Shown in pieces: positions 6,834 to 15,269 of a DNA stretch of 19,872 nucleotides; position 1 is the first letter of the stretch; each line of letters begins with the position of its first letter. Source of the stretch: Chromatiaceae bacterium. GTDB lineage: Bacteria; Pseudomonadota; Gammaproteobacteria; Chromatiales; Chromatiaceae. The notes below the pieces were generated by a model that did no database searches, was not told the DNA's origin, and saw only the letters and a program-made list of their open reading frames with translations. Position numbers and translations under genes: made by a program. The DNA is taken from the NCBI GenBank assembly GCA_016880695.1, contig JAEHCY010000149.1, forward strand, positions 1-19,872, written 5' to 3'.

Positions 6834-8108
6834 ATGAAGAAAGTCATACTCCTAATGCTCTTTGGCTGGCAACTGATTGCGCAGGCCGGCGAGCTGACCA
6901 TCGAAATTACCGGCGGTACCCAGGGTGCGCTGCCCATCGCGGTGGTGCCTTTCCAGGGCTCCGCCCCGGAAAACCTGGCCAGTATCATCGCCGCGGACCT
7001 CCAGCGCACGGGGCGGTTTCAGCCTCTGCCGGAAAAGGACCTGATCGCCCGGCCCTCCCAGCCCGATCAGGTGGATTTCGGCGACTGGCGCAAGGTGGGT
7101 GGCCACTATCTGGTCATCGGCGAGGTGCGCAGTACCGGCAAGGGCTTCGATACGGGGTTCACCCTGTTCGACGTGTTCCGCGGCGAGCAGCTTCTGGGCA
7201 TGAGCCTGAGCAGCAGCGCCAAGGACCTGCGCATCACCGCTCACCGGATCGCCGACCTGATCTACGAGAAGCTGACCGGTATTCCTGGGGCCTTTGCCAC
7301 CCGCATCGCCTATGTCACCGCGGTGCGCCAGGCCGACGGTAGCCAGCGCACGGCGCTCCGGGTGGCCGACTCCGATGGGCACAACCCGCAGACCATCGTG
7401 GCCTCCGCGGAACCGATCCTGTCGCCGGCCTGGTCGCCGGACGGAAACCGTATCGCCTATGTCTCTTTCGAGAACAAACAGCCTGCGGTCTACATTCAGG
7501 AGCTCACCAGCGGGCGGCGGGATCGCATCGGGCCCTTCCCGGGGATCAACTCGGCTCCCTCTTGGTCGCCCGACGGCCGACAGTTGGCGGTGACCCTATC
7601 GAAGGACGGCAATCCGGAGATCTATGCCGTCGACCTCAACAGCCAGCAGCTCCGTCGGCTCACCGACAGCCCCTCCATCGATACCGAACCGTCCTGGTCG
7701 CCGGATGGAAGCCAGATCATCTTTACCTCCGATCGCGGTGGCAGCCCCCAGCTCTATCGGATGCCGGCCGGGGGTGGGTCGGCGCAGCGCATCAGCTTCC
7801 AGGGCGACTACAACGCCCGTGCCCGCTACTCCCCCGATGGCAAGCGGCTGGCGTTCGTGACCCGGGAGAGCGGCCGGTTCCGCATTGCGGTGATGGACTT
7901 GCCGGGTGGTTCGGTCAAGACCCTATCCGACGGCGGTTTGGACGAGTCGCCAAGTTTTGCGCCCAATGGCACCATGGTACTTTATGGCACCCAGTCGGGT
8001 GGGCGAGAGGTGCTGGCGGCGGTCGCCGTCGATGGCAGCATGAGCCAGCGCATCAGCATCGATTCCGGCTCCCTGCGGGAGCCCGCATGGTCACCGATCA
8101 GGCATTGA
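6834..8108 (+). CDS. tolB: Tol-Pal periplasmic beta-propeller TolB
   Basis: TolB is a soluble periplasmic protein that binds Pal and is released from it by TolA. From ATG 6834 the product is 424 residues, beginning with a normal Sec signal (MKK, hydrophobic core, cleavage likely after AQA at residue 18). The N-terminal alpha/beta domain is at about 20-150, followed by a six-bladed propeller whose blades show repeated WSPDG-type motifs ([63 protein letters not shown]). An in-frame ATG at 6819 overlapping the tolA stop would add five residues; the 6834 start is chosen because it gives the typical signal peptide. Confidence 0.95.
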   Translation: MKKVILLMLFGWQLIAQAGELTIEITGGTQGALPIAVVPFQGSAPENLASIIAADLQRTGRFQPLPEKDLIARPSQPDQVDFGDWRKVGGHYLVIGEVRSTGKGFDTGFTLFDVFRGEQLLGMSLSSSAKDLRITAHRIADLIYEKLTGIPGAFATRIAYVTAVRQADGSQRTALRVADSDGHNPQTIVASAEPILSPAWSPDGNRIAYVSFENKQPAVYIQELTSGRRDRIGPFPGINSAPSWSPDGRQLAVTLSKDGNPEIYAVDLNSQQLRRLTDSPSIDTEPSWSPDGSQIIFTSDRGGSPQLYRMPAGGGSAQRISFQGDYNARARYSPDGKRLAFVTRESGRFRIAVMDLPGGSVKTLSDGGLDESPSFAPNGTMVLYGTQSGGREVLAAVAVDGSMSQRISIDSGSLREPAWSPIRH

Positions 8109-8111
8109 AGC

Positions 8112-8116
8112 AGGAG
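8112..8116 (+). promoter_or_regulatory. Ribosome binding site that fixes the GTG start of pal
   Basis: AGGAG sits 6 nt before the GTG at 8123 and is the best Shine-Dalgarno match in this block. It supports the GTG over the downstream ATG at 8161, which would remove most of the lipoprotein signal. Confidence 0.7.
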
Positions 8117-8122
8117 AACCCA

Positions 8123-8674
8123 GTGAGAAAGCCTCTATTTTCGGCAGTCGGTATTGTGTTGATGGCGGTGTTGCTCACGGGCTGCTCCTCGACCCCGAAA
8201 GAAGAGGGGGCCGAGGTAACCACCGCGGGGGGCGGCGCTTACGGTTCGGGGGCCACTGGTTACGGCAGCGCCAGCGGTTCCTCCTCTCAGGGTTATGGTG
8301 GGAGCTCTGCGGGGGCCGCCGCTGAGCTCAATAATCCAAACAGCCCCCTGTACACACGGGTGATCTACTTCGATTTCGATAGCAACCAGATCCGTGAGGA
8401 GTACAAGGAGTCCCTACGCGCCCATGCGAAGTATCTCTCGGGCAATCCAAGCGTGCGCCTTACCCTAGAGGGGCACGCCGACGAACGGGGCACGCGGGAG
8501 TACAACCTGGCGCTCGGAGAAAATCGTGGCGAGCAGGTCAAGCGGTTCATGCAGGCCGAGGGCGCGAACGGCTCGCAGATCAGCGTTATCAGCTACGGTG
8601 AGGAGAAGCCCGCCGATGCCGGGCACGCCGATGCGTCCTGGGCCTACAATCGCCGCGCGGTGCTGGTGTACTGA
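8123..8674 (+). CDS. pal: Peptidoglycan-associated lipoprotein Pal
   Basis: Pal anchors the outer membrane to peptidoglycan and is the outer-membrane end of the Tol-Pal system. The 183-residue product starts at a GTG with a strong ribosome site. It has a lipoprotein signal with lipobox LTGC (C21), a Gly/Ser-rich flexible linker to about residue 70, and an OmpA-like domain with VIYFDFDSNQI, LEGHADERGTREYN and the ALGENRGEQV helix. The Asp and Arg in these last two motifs correspond to the residues that bind the diaminopimelate of peptidoglycan in the OmpA-C family. It lies 14 nt after tolB. Confidence 0.96.
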   Translation: MRKPLFSAVGIVLMAVLLTGCSSTPKEEGAEVTTAGGGAYGSGATGYGSASGSSSQGYGGSSAGAAAELNNPNSPLYTRVIYFDFDSNQIREEYKESLRAHAKYLSGNPSVRLTLEGHADERGTREYNLALGENRGEQVKRFMQAEGANGSQISVISYGEEKPADAGHADASWAYNRRAVLVY

Positions 8675-8675
8675 G

Positions 8676-9506
8676 TTGTCCGCGTCCCTGACCCCCTGTT
8701 CCGCCGTTGGGTTGGTGTTGGCCAGCGCCCTCTGGCTGCCCGCGGTGGCGGGTGCCCAGTCCCTCGAACAGCGGGTTGCGCGGCTAGAGCAGATCTCGAG
8801 CGGTCAGAGTCTGTCGGATCTGGTGCTCGAGGTGCAGCGGCTGCAGCAGGAGATCCGGGAGCTGCGCGGGGAGCTTGAGGTGCAGCAGCATCTTCTCGAG
8901 GGTCTTCGCAAGCCGCAGCGGGATGTTGCCGGGGCCCCTGGTAGCGGTCCGGGCGCAGGGGCTGGCACCGGGGATGGGGCTAAGCCAGCCGCTCCATCGG
9001 CGCTGAGCGCTGTAACAGCTCCGCGGGCGGGGGCCCGGGAGTTGCCCCCAGCCGAGACCCCGGGGTCGGCCCCACGGCCCCCAGCACCCGCCTCGCAAGC
9101 GCCGGCCCGCAAGGCGCCGACGCCCGCACCTGGGGAGGAGCAGGCCTATCAGAAGGCGTTCGACCAGCTCCAGAAGAGCCACTACGAGGCGGCACGGGCC
9201 GATTTCGAGGCCTTCCTTGTCAGCTATCCCGAGGGGGCTTACGCGGATAGCGCCCGCTACTGGCTGGGTGAGTCAAGCTATGTGCAGAAGGATTACGATC
9301 GGGCGCTCGAGGAATTCAACCGGGTGATCGCCGAGCATGCCGATAGCCCCAAGGTCCCCGGCGCCCTGCTCAAGATCGGCTACATCTACGATGCGCAACG
9401 CAACACGGCACAGGCAAGGGAGGCGCTGCAGGCGCTGGTCGACAAGTATCCGGATTCCACCGAAGCTCGCCTGGCGAAGAACCGGCTGGAGAAGCTACCC
9501 AAATAG
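8676..9506 (+). CDS. cpoB: Cell division coordinator CpoB (YbgF)
   Basis: CpoB is a periplasmic TPR protein that coordinates septal peptidoglycan synthesis (PBP1B) with Tol-driven outer-membrane constriction in E. coli. From TTG 8676 the product is 276 residues: a hydrophobic signal (cleavage likely after AGA at 27), an N-terminal coiled coil (about 29-78, trimerising in the family), a long Pro/Ala/Gly-rich linker (about 80-155), and TPR repeats (156-276) with YPEGAYADSARYWLGES and the motif pattern of the family. The start is uncertain: TTG lies one base after the pal stop but has no clear ribosome site and gives a signal without a basic N-region. An ATG at 8631 inside pal would add 15 residues including two Arg. 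Confidence 0.88.
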   Translation: MSASLTPCSAVGLVLASALWLPAVAGAQSLEQRVARLEQISSGQSLSDLVLEVQRLQQEIRELRGELEVQQHLLEGLRKPQRDVAGAPGSGPGAGAGTGDGAKPAAPSALSAVTAPRAGARELPPAETPGSAPRPPAPASQAPARKAPTPAPGEEQAYQKAFDQLQKSHYEAARADFEAFLVSYPEGAYADSARYWLGESSYVQKDYDRALEEFNRVIAEHADSPKVPGALLKIGYIYDAQRNTAQAREALQALVDKYPDSTEARLAKNRLEKLPK

Positions 9507-9575
9507 GCATCGCCGCTGTTGCTCCTGCTTTTCCGGCACAATCCCTCGAAATGACGATCTGCGTCTTCTCGGGAC

Positions 9576-9595
9576 GAGCGTAATCGCGCTCTTTT
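9576..9595 (+). terminator. Possible intrinsic terminator after cpoB
   Basis: A 5-bp stem GAGCG (9576-9580)/CGCTC (9587-9591) with a 6-nt loop is followed by four T residues. It is short but correctly placed in the 153-nt gap after cpoB, and would end the tol-pal transcript before queE. Confidence 0.4.
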
Positions 9596-9659
9596 CCTAC
9601 GGCGCCGTTCGCTGCGAGGAGGCCCCAGAGCGGCCTTATTGAGGGGAAGGCGCGCCGGA

Positions 9660-10340
9660 ATGGCGAGATCCCAGCCCAGCAAAACCGACCACCTATCCTT
9701 GAGCGTTCTACGCGTCACCGAGATCTTTCATTCCCTCCAGGGAGAGGGCCTCACCACCGGTGAACGCACGGTCTTCGTGCGCCTGACCGGATGTCCGCTG
9801 CGCTGCCACTACTGCGACACCCCCTATGCCTTCAAGGGCGGTGTCCCTATGGGCATTCCGGAGATCCTGGAGCAGGTCGGCGGGTACGCGCCCCGCTTCG
9901 TCACCATCACCGGGGGCGAGCCCCTGGCGCAGGCGGCCTCTGGCGAGCTTCTGGGTGCCCTGTGCGACTGCGGTTACCAGGTCTCCCTCGAGACCAGTGG
10001 TGCGCTCCCGGTCGGAGGGCTCGATGAGCGGGTGGTTAAGGTGCTCGACATCAAGACGCCGGGCTCAGGCGAAGTGGCCAAAAACCTCGTTGGCAACCTC
10101 CAACACCTGTCCCGTGGGGATCAGATCAAGTTCGTCATCTGTCACGAGGCGGACTACCTCTGGGCACGACAGCAGGTCGCCGAGCAGTGCCTGGATCGGC
10201 GGTGCTCGGTCTTATTCTCACCGGCGGCGGGCCAGCAGGACCCGCGGCAGCTCGCGGAGTGGATCCTGCGCGATCGCTTGCCCGTGCGCCTGCAGCTCCA
10301 GCTTCACAAGCTGCTCTGGGGGGAGGCGCGCGGGCGATGA
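9660..10340 (+). CDS. queE: 7-carboxy-7-deazaguanine synthase QueE
   Basis: QueE is a radical-SAM enzyme converting 6-carboxytetrahydropterin to 7-carboxy-7-deazaguanine, a step of queuosine/deazapurine synthesis. The 226-residue product has an unusually direct layout for the family: [10 protein letters not shown] (21-30), then the iron-sulfur cluster motif C45-x3-C49-x2-C52 in [16 protein letters not shown], and ITGGEPL as the SAM-binding GGE motif. ATG 9660 is chosen over the in-frame TTG at 9639 because a purine-rich site (GAGGGGAAGG) lies 10 nt upstream of the ATG. It overlaps queC by four bases, so the two are co-translated. Confidence 0.94.
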   Translation: MARSQPSKTDHLSLSVLRVTEIFHSLQGEGLTTGERTVFVRLTGCPLRCHYCDTPYAFKGGVPMGIPEILEQVGGYAPRFVTITGGEPLAQAASGELLGALCDCGYQVSLETSGALPVGGLDERVVKVLDIKTPGSGEVAKNLVGNLQHLSRGDQIKFVICHEADYLWARQQVAEQCLDRRCSVLFSPAAGQQDPRQLAEWILRDRLPVRLQLQLHKLLWGEARGR

Positions 10341-11041
10341 CCAAGGCGGTGGTTCTGCTCTCGGGCGGGCTCGATTCGGCCACGGTTCTCGCCATGGCGC
10401 GCGCTTCGGGCTACCTCCCTTATGCCCTGATCATCGATTACGGCCAGCGTCACCGGGCGGAGTTGCGGGCGGCGGAACGGGTGGCCGATACCTTGGGCGT
10501 TGCCGAGCGTAAGGTCGTGCGGATCGATCTGGCGGCGATTGGCGGCTCGGCCCTCACCGACACCGGCATCCCGGTCCCCGAGCAGCCGAGCGAGGGCATA
10601 CCGGTGACCTACGTGCCTGCCCGCAACACGGTGTTTCTTGCTGTTGCGCTGGGCTGGGCGGAGGTGCTCGACGCCCGCGACATCTTCATCGGCGTCAATG
10701 CGGTGGACTACTCCGGCTACCCTGACTGTCGGCCCGATTTCGTGTTCGCCTTCGAACGCCTCGCCAATTTGGCCACCAAGGTCGGTGTGGCGGGGGAGGG
10801 ATTCCACATCCACGCGCCGCTTGTGCGGCTGAGCAAGGCGGAGATCATTGAGCGCGGTTCCGCCCTGGGGGTGGACTACGCACTTACCGTATCCTGTTAT
10901 CAGGCCGACGAGGAAGGTCGCGCCTGCAGGGTGTGTGACGCCTGCCGTCTGCGTGCCCAGGGATTCGCGGAGGCGGGATGGCCGGACCCGACCCGCTACC
11001 GGGGAGCCGTACGGGAGCCCTCACCACCCGATCCTACCTGA
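10337..11041 (+). CDS. queC: 7-cyano-7-deazaguanine (preQ0) synthase QueC
   Basis: QueC uses ATP and ammonia to convert the QueE product 7-carboxy-7-deazaguanine to preQ0, the queuosine precursor. The 234-residue product begins with the PP-loop [10 protein letters not shown] (SGGLDS at 9-14), contains PARNTVFL and [15 protein letters not shown], and has the C-terminal zinc site C187, C197, C200, C203. ATG 10337 overlaps the queE stop (ATGA). The tail after the zinc site (about 210-234) is Pro-rich and likely disordered. Confidence 0.96.
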   Translation: MTKAVVLLSGGLDSATVLAMARASGYLPYALIIDYGQRHRAELRAAERVADTLGVAERKVVRIDLAAIGGSALTDTGIPVPEQPSEGIPVTYVPARNTVFLAVALGWAEVLDARDIFIGVNAVDYSGYPDCRPDFVFAFERLANLATKVGVAGEGFHIHAPLVRLSKAEIIERGSALGVDYALTVSCYQADEEGRACRVCDACRLRAQGFAEAGWPDPTRYRGAVREPSPPDPT

Positions 11042-11076
11042 GCGCGCCGCCGGTGCTGGGCGGTGTTGATGCGATC

Positions 11077-11101
11077 CCCCGTCGGCGGGGTACCGTACCC
11101 C
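11077..11101. other. Two mutually exclusive hairpins after queC
   Basis: CCCCG (11077-11081) pairs with CGGGG (11086-11090). The same GGGG, as part of GGGGTAC (11087-11093), can instead pair with GTACCCC (11095-11101). Only one can form at a time. There is no T-run. The arrangement recalls alternative attenuator folds, but no leader peptide is apparent, so it may simply be the 3' end of the queEC mRNA. Confidence 0.35.
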
Positions 11102-11133
11102 GGAACATCGGGCGTGTCGCAGGGGGGCTCTTC

Positions 11134-11142
11134 TGATACTAT
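11134..11142 (+). promoter_or_regulatory. Candidate extended -10 promoter upstream of lepA
   Basis: TGA plus TACTAT matches the extended -10 pattern with five of six hexamer positions, in an A/T-richer patch (11131-11156). No convincing -35 is seen. If used, the lepA 5' UTR would be about 300 nt and would include the hairpins at 11323-11336 and 11389-11407. Confidence 0.35.
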
Positions 11143-11388
11143 TCGAAAATTGTTGGAAACGCGTCCGCACTCCACCAGATGTGCTCGCGTCGTCCGCTTT
11201 CCTGTCGATGTGCTCCTTGGCCTGCGTTCGTCCGATCTGAGCGTTTGCCTCGACTGGTCATCGCCGGTTGTTTGGCAGGCGATGGCCCGCGCGGACCCTC
11301 CATCCAGAATAGCTGGTTCTAAGGCCGGATTCGGCCCCGCCGGTTAGGGCGTGACCGGGAGCAATGACGGGGCGCTTGGGAGGGACTC

Positions 11389-11407
11389 GAGCCGGCCCCG
11401 CCGGCTC
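11389..11407. other. Strong GC hairpin in the lepA leader
   Basis: GAGCCGGC (11389-11396) and GCCGGCTC (11400-11407) form a perfect 8-bp stem with a CCC loop, 38 nt before the lepA ATG. No T-run follows, so it is not an intrinsic terminator. It could influence mRNA stability or lepA translation; that is inference. Confidence 0.4.
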
Positions 11408-11445
11408 TCTGGGACCCGCATCCTATCGGTGTTGCACCTGACTCC

Positions 11446-13251
11446 ATGACCGACCTCAGCCATATCCGTAATTTCTCCATCATCGCCCACATCGATCACG
11501 GAAAGTCGACACTGGCCGACCGTTTCATCGAGATCTGCGGGGGCTTGAGCGAGCGGGAGATGGGTGAGCAGGTGCTCGACTCCATGGATCTGGAGCGCGA
11601 GCGGGGCATCACCATCAAGGCGCAGTGCGTCACCCTGGAATATCGCGGGCGCGATGGCCGTCTCTATCGGCTCAATTTCATCGACACCCCTGGGCATGTG
11701 GATTTCTCCTACGAGGTGTCGCGTTCCCTTGCTGCGTGCGAGGGGGCACTGCTGGTGGTGGATGCCGCCCAGGGGGTCGAGGCCCAGAGTGTGGCCAATT
11801 GCTACACCGCCATTGAGCAGGGGCTCGAGGTCCTGCCGGTGCTCAACAAGATCGATCTTCCCTCGGCGGATGCCGACCGGGTGATCATGGAGATCGAGGA
11901 GATCATCGGTATCGAGGCGCGCGATGCGGTTCGGGTGAGCGCAAAGACTGGCCTGGGGGTGGATGAGCTCCTGGAGTTTCTGGTGCGGCGTGTTCCCCCG
12001 CCCCAGGGGGATGCGGATGGTCCCCTTCAGGCGCTGATCATCGACTCCTGGTTTGACTCCTATGTTGGGGTGGTCTCCTTGATCCGGGTGGTCAACGGCA
12101 CCCTGCGGCGGCGCGACAAGATCCTGGTGATGTCCACCGGACGCACCTATCAGGCAGAAAAGCTGGCGGTATTCACCCCCCGGCAGACGCCGCAGGAGCA
12201 GCTCGGACCGGGCGAGGTGGGTGTGGTTTTCGCCGGGATCAAGGAGATCGAGGGTGCCCCGGTGGGGGACACCCTCACTCATGCCGATCGACGCGCGGTT
12301 GAGGCGTTGCCAGGTTTCAAGGCGATTCAGCCGCGGGTGTTCGCCGGTCTTTACCCGGTGATCTCCGATCATTATGAGGATTTGCGCGATGCCCTGAGGA
12401 AGCTCAGGCTTAACGATGCTTCGCTCTTCTACGAGCCGGAGACCTCTCAGGCTTTGGGTTTCGGGTTTCGCTGCGGGTTCCTCGGGATGCTGCACATGGA
12501 GATCGTGCAGGAGCGGCTCGAGCGCGAGTACGACCTCGATCTCATCACCACCGCCCCCACCGTGGTTTATGAGGTGCTGCGTAGCGATGGGGAAGTCCTT
12601 CGGGTGGACAATCCCGCCGACTTGCCCGATCCGAGCAAGATCGCGGAGATTCGAGAGCCCATCATCGAGGCCCATATCCTGGTGCCCCAGGACCATCTCG
12701 GCGGCGTTATCAACCTCTGCATCGAGAAGCGGGGCGTGCAAAAGCAGCTCCACTACGCCGGTGGCCAGGTGCAGGCGACCTACGAGCTGCCCATGAACGA
12801 GGTAGTGCTCGATTTCTTCGATCGCTTGAAGTCGGTGAGCCGGGGATATGCATCCTTCGAGTACGAATTCAAACGCTTTCAGGCCGCCCCCCTGGTCAAG
12901 TTGGATGTGCTGATCAATGGCGAGAAGGTCGATGCCCTCTCGATCATCCTGCACCGGCAGACCGCGGAGTTCCGCGGTCGCGAGCTCGCCGAGAAGATGC
13001 GCCAGCTGATCCCGCGGCAGATGTTCGAGGTATCGGTCCAGGCGGCCATCGGGAGCAAGATTATCGCTCGCGCCACGGTCAAGGCGTTGCGCAAGAACGT
13101 GCTCGCGAAGTGCTACGGGGGCGACATCACGCGTAAGCGCAAGCTTCTCGAAAAGCAGAAGGCGGGGAAGAAGCGCATGAAGCAGGTGGGGAATGTGGAG
13201 ATCCCGCAAGAGGCATTCCTTGCCGTACTCCAGGTGGGAAAGGATAATTAA
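11446..13251 (+). CDS. lepA: Elongation factor 4 (LepA), ribosome-associated GTPase
   Basis: LepA/EF4 is a translational GTPase close to EF-G that acts on the ribosome; back-translocation and a role in initiation or ribosome biogenesis have been proposed. The 601-residue product (E. coli 599) has G1 AHIDHGKST (14-22), the switch I region [10 protein letters not shown]3 DTPGHVDF and G4 NKIDLP in the G domain, then domain II, the EF-G-like domains, and the LepA-specific C-terminal domain ending in [20 protein letters not shown]. The ATG gives the family N-terminus, but no obvious ribosome site precedes it. lepB follows after 85 nt, as in E. coli. Confidence 0.97.
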   Translation: MTDLSHIRNFSIIAHIDHGKSTLADRFIEICGGLSEREMGEQVLDSMDLERERGITIKAQCVTLEYRGRDGRLYRLNFIDTPGHVDFSYEVSRSLAACEGALLVVDAAQGVEAQSVANCYTAIEQGLEVLPVLNKIDLPSADADRVIMEIEEIIGIEARDAVRVSAKTGLGVDELLEFLVRRVPPPQGDADGPLQALIIDSWFDSYVGVVSLIRVVNGTLRRRDKILVMSTGRTYQAEKLAVFTPRQTPQEQLGPGEVGVVFAGIKEIEGAPVGDTLTHADRRAVEALPGFKAIQPRVFAGLYPVISDHYEDLRDALRKLRLNDASLFYEPETSQALGFGFRCGFLGMLHMEIVQERLEREYDLDLITTAPTVVYEVLRSDGEVLRVDNPADLPDPSKIAEIREPIIEAHILVPQDHLGGVINLCIEKRGVQKQLHYAGGQVQATYELPMNEVVLDFFDRLKSVSRGYASFEYEFKRFQAAPLVKLDVLINGEKVDALSIILHRQTAEFRGRELAEKMRQLIPRQMFEVSVQAAIGSKIIARATVKALRKNVLAKCYGGDITRKRKLLEKQKAGKKRMKQVGNVEIPQEAFLAVLQVGKDN

Positions 13252-13278
13252 AAATTTGGGTCTGCGAGTTGCCCCCAA

Positions 13279-13325
13279 CCGACCTTGAGACGGCTAAGGG
13301 CTAGGCGCGCGACCCCTCAGGTCGG
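13279..13325. other. Bulged stem-loop just upstream of lepB
   Basis: CCGACC (13279-13284) plus TGAG (13286-13289) pairs with CTCAGGTCGG (13316-13325): ten pairs with one bulged T and a 26-nt loop. It ends 11 nt before the lepB ATG and its 3' arm covers the only AGGT sequence near that start. Formation would hide this potential ribosome site, so a translational switch or an RNase III processing site (RNase III is encoded downstream) is conceivable. Function is inference. Confidence 0.4.
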
Positions 13326-13336
13326 TGTATAGACCA

Positions 13337-14191
13337 ATGAATATAGATTTTGCCGCGATTCTCGTGCTCGCCACCCTCGTCACCGGCGGCATCTGGCTGC
13401 TCGATGCCCTGTTCTTCGCCCGGCGTAGGCGAGTGCCGGAGCAAGCGAGCGGGGACAAGCGAGCGGCGATACGGGAAGAGCCGCACCCGGGTGCCCGGGA
13501 GCCGGTGATCGTTGAGTATGCCCGCTCGTTTTTCCCGGTGATCCTGGTGGTGCTTCTGCTGCGATCGTTCGTAGTGGAGCCATTTCGCATCCCGTCGGGG
13601 TCGATGATGCCGACCCTTCTGGTGGGCGACTTCATCCTGGTCAACAAGTTCGCCTACGGATTGCGCTGGCCCGTTCTCAACCGCAAGTTCCTCGAGCTGG
13701 GGGAGCCCCAGCGGGGTGACGTGGCGGTGTTCCGCTATCCGGCGGCCCCTTCGGTGGATTACATCAAGCGCATCGTTGGGGTGCCGGGAGACCTCATCGA
13801 TTATCGAGACAAGGTGCTCTACGTCAACGGCGAGCCCCAGGCGCAGAAACGCGTGGGTGGTTACACCGGCGTCGGTTCGGGGGCCCGCGAGACCGGCTCG
13901 ACCGAGGGTGCCGAGCGCATAGGAGTCGTAGAGCATCCGATTCTGGTGCATCCGATGGCGCCAGACTTTGCCCCGGGCTGCCGGGAGCTGGCGGCTGGAC
14001 CCCTGCGGGTGCCCCCAGGGCAGTACTTCGTGATGGGTGATAATCGGGACAACAGTAACGATAGCCGTTGCTGGGGATTCGTCCCCGAGCAGAACCTCGT
14101 CGGCAAGGCCTTTGCCATTTGGATGAATTGGGATATGGCCCGCAACGGTTTCCCCATCGATTGGAGTCGGATTGGCGGCAAGATCCCCTAG
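13337..14191 (+). CDS. lepB: Signal peptidase I (LepB)
   Basis: LepB cleaves Sec and Tat signal peptides on the periplasmic face of the inner membrane. The 284-residue product has two membrane segments (about 5-26 and 64-80) separated by a basic cytoplasmic loop, the catalytic Ser S89 in PSGSMMPTLL, the general-base Lys K144 in DYIKRIVGVPGD, and the C-terminal box GDNRDNSNDSRCWGFVP. E. coli LepB is 324 residues; this size is common in other gammaproteobacteria. ATG 13337 (MNIDFAAILVLATLVTG) resembles the E. coli N-terminus. An in-frame GTG at 13325 would add four residues but has no better ribosome site. It lies downstream of lepA, as usual. Confidence 0.95.
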   Translation: MNIDFAAILVLATLVTGGIWLLDALFFARRRRVPEQASGDKRAAIREEPHPGAREPVIVEYARSFFPVILVVLLLRSFVVEPFRIPSGSMMPTLLVGDFILVNKFAYGLRWPVLNRKFLELGEPQRGDVAVFRYPAAPSVDYIKRIVGVPGDLIDYRDKVLYVNGEPQAQKRVGGYTGVGSGARETGSTEGAERIGVVEHPILVHPMAPDFAPGCRELAAGPLRVPPGQYFVMGDNRDNSNDSRCWGFVPEQNLVGKAFAIWMNWDMARNGFPIDWSRIGGKIP

Positions 14192-14218
14192 CCAGTGTGA
14201 GAGAAAGAAGGTCCGAGA

Positions 14219-14605
14219 ATGAAGACGCGGCGATCAAAACAGCGCGGATTGGGCTCGTTCAGCAACCTGCTGATCATCCTCGTCCTGGCCGCGGTCGTAC
14301 TTGCCGGACTGAAGATTGCGCCCTACTACCTCGAGTTCTACAAGGTGCAAAAGGTGGTGGACAGCCTGAAAGGCCGCGGGGACATCGCCACCCTGCCGGC
14401 CGAGCAGATCCGCCGTGTGCTCGACAATCAGCTCTATATCGATGAGATTCGGCGTCTGCAACGCGACGATATCAGCGTCAAACGCAGCGCATCCCAGGTG
14501 TTCGTCGACGTGAAATACGAGGTTCGCGAGCATCTGGTGGCGAACATTGACTTTGTGCTCGTTTTTGCCCACGCAGCAAAGCTCAACGTTGATAGCTCCC
14601 CCTGA
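14219..14605 (+). CDS. DUF4845 family membrane protein
   Basis: A 128-residue protein of a small conserved family often found between lepB and rnc in gammaproteobacteria; function unknown. It has a basic N-terminus (MKTRRSKQRG), one membrane segment at about 17-36 and a C-terminal domain of roughly 90 residues likely on the periplasmic side. The segment GLGSFSNLLIILVLAAVV resembles type IV pilin-like N-termini only loosely; there is no clear prepilin peptidase site. A good purine-rich ribosome site (AGAAGG) precedes the ATG. Its last codons overlap the start of rnc by 17 nt. Family assignment rests on sequence pattern and position. Confidence 0.8.
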   Translation: MKTRRSKQRGLGSFSNLLIILVLAAVVLAGLKIAPYYLEFYKVQKVVDSLKGRGDIATLPAEQIRRVLDNQLYIDEIRRLQRDDISVKRSASQVFVDVKYEVREHLVANIDFVLVFAHAAKLNVDSSP

Positions 14606-15269
14606 ACAACTTGCCTCCCGCCTGGGATATCGGTTTGCCGATGGCGCCTTACTCGCGCAGGCGCTGACCCATCGCAGCGCGGGAATGCACCACAATGAGC
14701 GGTTAGAGTTTCTCGGTGATGCGCTGCTCGATTTGGTCATCGCCGAGGCCCTGTTTCGGGATTGTCCCAAGGCTACGGAAGGGGAGCTCAGCCGTTTGCG
14801 CGCTTCGCTGGTGCGCAAAGACAGCCTGGCGCAGGTCGCGCGGGGGCTGGGTCTCGGGCCGCACCTGGACCTTGGCGGAGGGGAGCTGCGTAGCGGCGGC
14901 GACTCTCGCGATTCCATCCTCGCCGACGCCCTGGAGGCGGTGGTCGCCGCGGTGTATCTCGATGGGGGCTTCGAGACGGCCCGTGGGCGAATTCTGTCGT
15001 TGTTCGCGGAACCCCTGGCCGCCAGCACGGCGGTGGGCGAGGTCAAGGACCCCAAGACCCGCCTGCAGGAGCACCTGCAGTCAACCCGACGGCAGCTTCC
15101 GGAATATCGGGTGGTGGACATCGGCGGTAGCCCCCACGAGCAGACCTTCCGGGTCATGTGTCTGTTGGACGATACCGGGGAGGCCACCGAAGGGACCGGC
15201 ACCAGCCGCCGTCGCGCCGAGCAGGATGCGGCGGCACGCATGATCGCGCTACTGGACTGTGATGACTGA
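14589..15269 (+). CDS. rnc: Ribonuclease III
   Basis: RNase III cuts double-stranded RNA, including the rRNA precursor and structured mRNA leaders. From TTG 14589 the product is 226 residues, the same as E. coli. The signature HNERLEFLGDAL gives E37, E40 and D44, and D113/E116 in DSILADALEA complete the metal site (E. coli E38, E41, D45, D114, E117). The dsRNA-binding domain runs from about 155 (DPKTRLQEHLQ) to the end. The frame is open further left to TTG 14547, but the 14589 start places the LGY motif at the E. coli distance. No clear ribosome site exists; translation may be coupled to the overlapping DUF4845 gene. It overlaps era by 8 nt. Confidence 0.94.
   Translation: MIAPPEQLASRLGYRFADGALLAQALTHRSAGMHHNERLEFLGDALLDLVIAEALFRDCPKATEGELSRLRASLVRKDSLAQVARGLGLGPHLDLGGGELRSGGDSRDSILADALEAVVAAVYLDGGFETARGRILSLFAEPLAASTAVGEVKDPKTRLQEHLQSTRRQLPEYRVVDIGGSPHEQTFRVMCLLDDTGEATEGTGTSRRRAEQDAAARMIALLDCDD

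Larger units (their letters stand above)
11042..11445. other. 404-nt spacer between queC and lepA
   Basis: No gene is supported. The one + strand frame here (from 11063, 94 codons) has no ribosome site or recognisable composition. In other gammaproteobacteria such as Pseudomonas and E. coli the sigma-E regulators (rseABC) and a DegP-type protease can precede lepA; they are absent here. The spacer holds paired hairpins at 11077-11101, an extended -10-like sequence at 11134-11142, a 5-bp hairpin with a GATT loop at 11323-11336, and a strong 8-bp hairpin at 11389-11407. No tRNA is visible. Confidence 0.55.

Noticed and set aside
11063..11347. 94-codon + frame in the queC-lepA spacer
   Set aside because: No ribosome site, no domain, and it runs through several hairpins; likely chance.
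11344..13278. 644-codon open frame antisense to lepA
   Set aside because: It mirrors the strongly conserved lepA on the other strand; long antisense frames are expected in GC-rich genes, and its translation (rich in His, Leu, Gly) resembles no protein family.
14547..14588. Longer rnc start at TTG 14547
   Set aside because: It would add 14 residues absent from E. coli RNase III; TTG 14589 matches the family spacing to the LGY motif.
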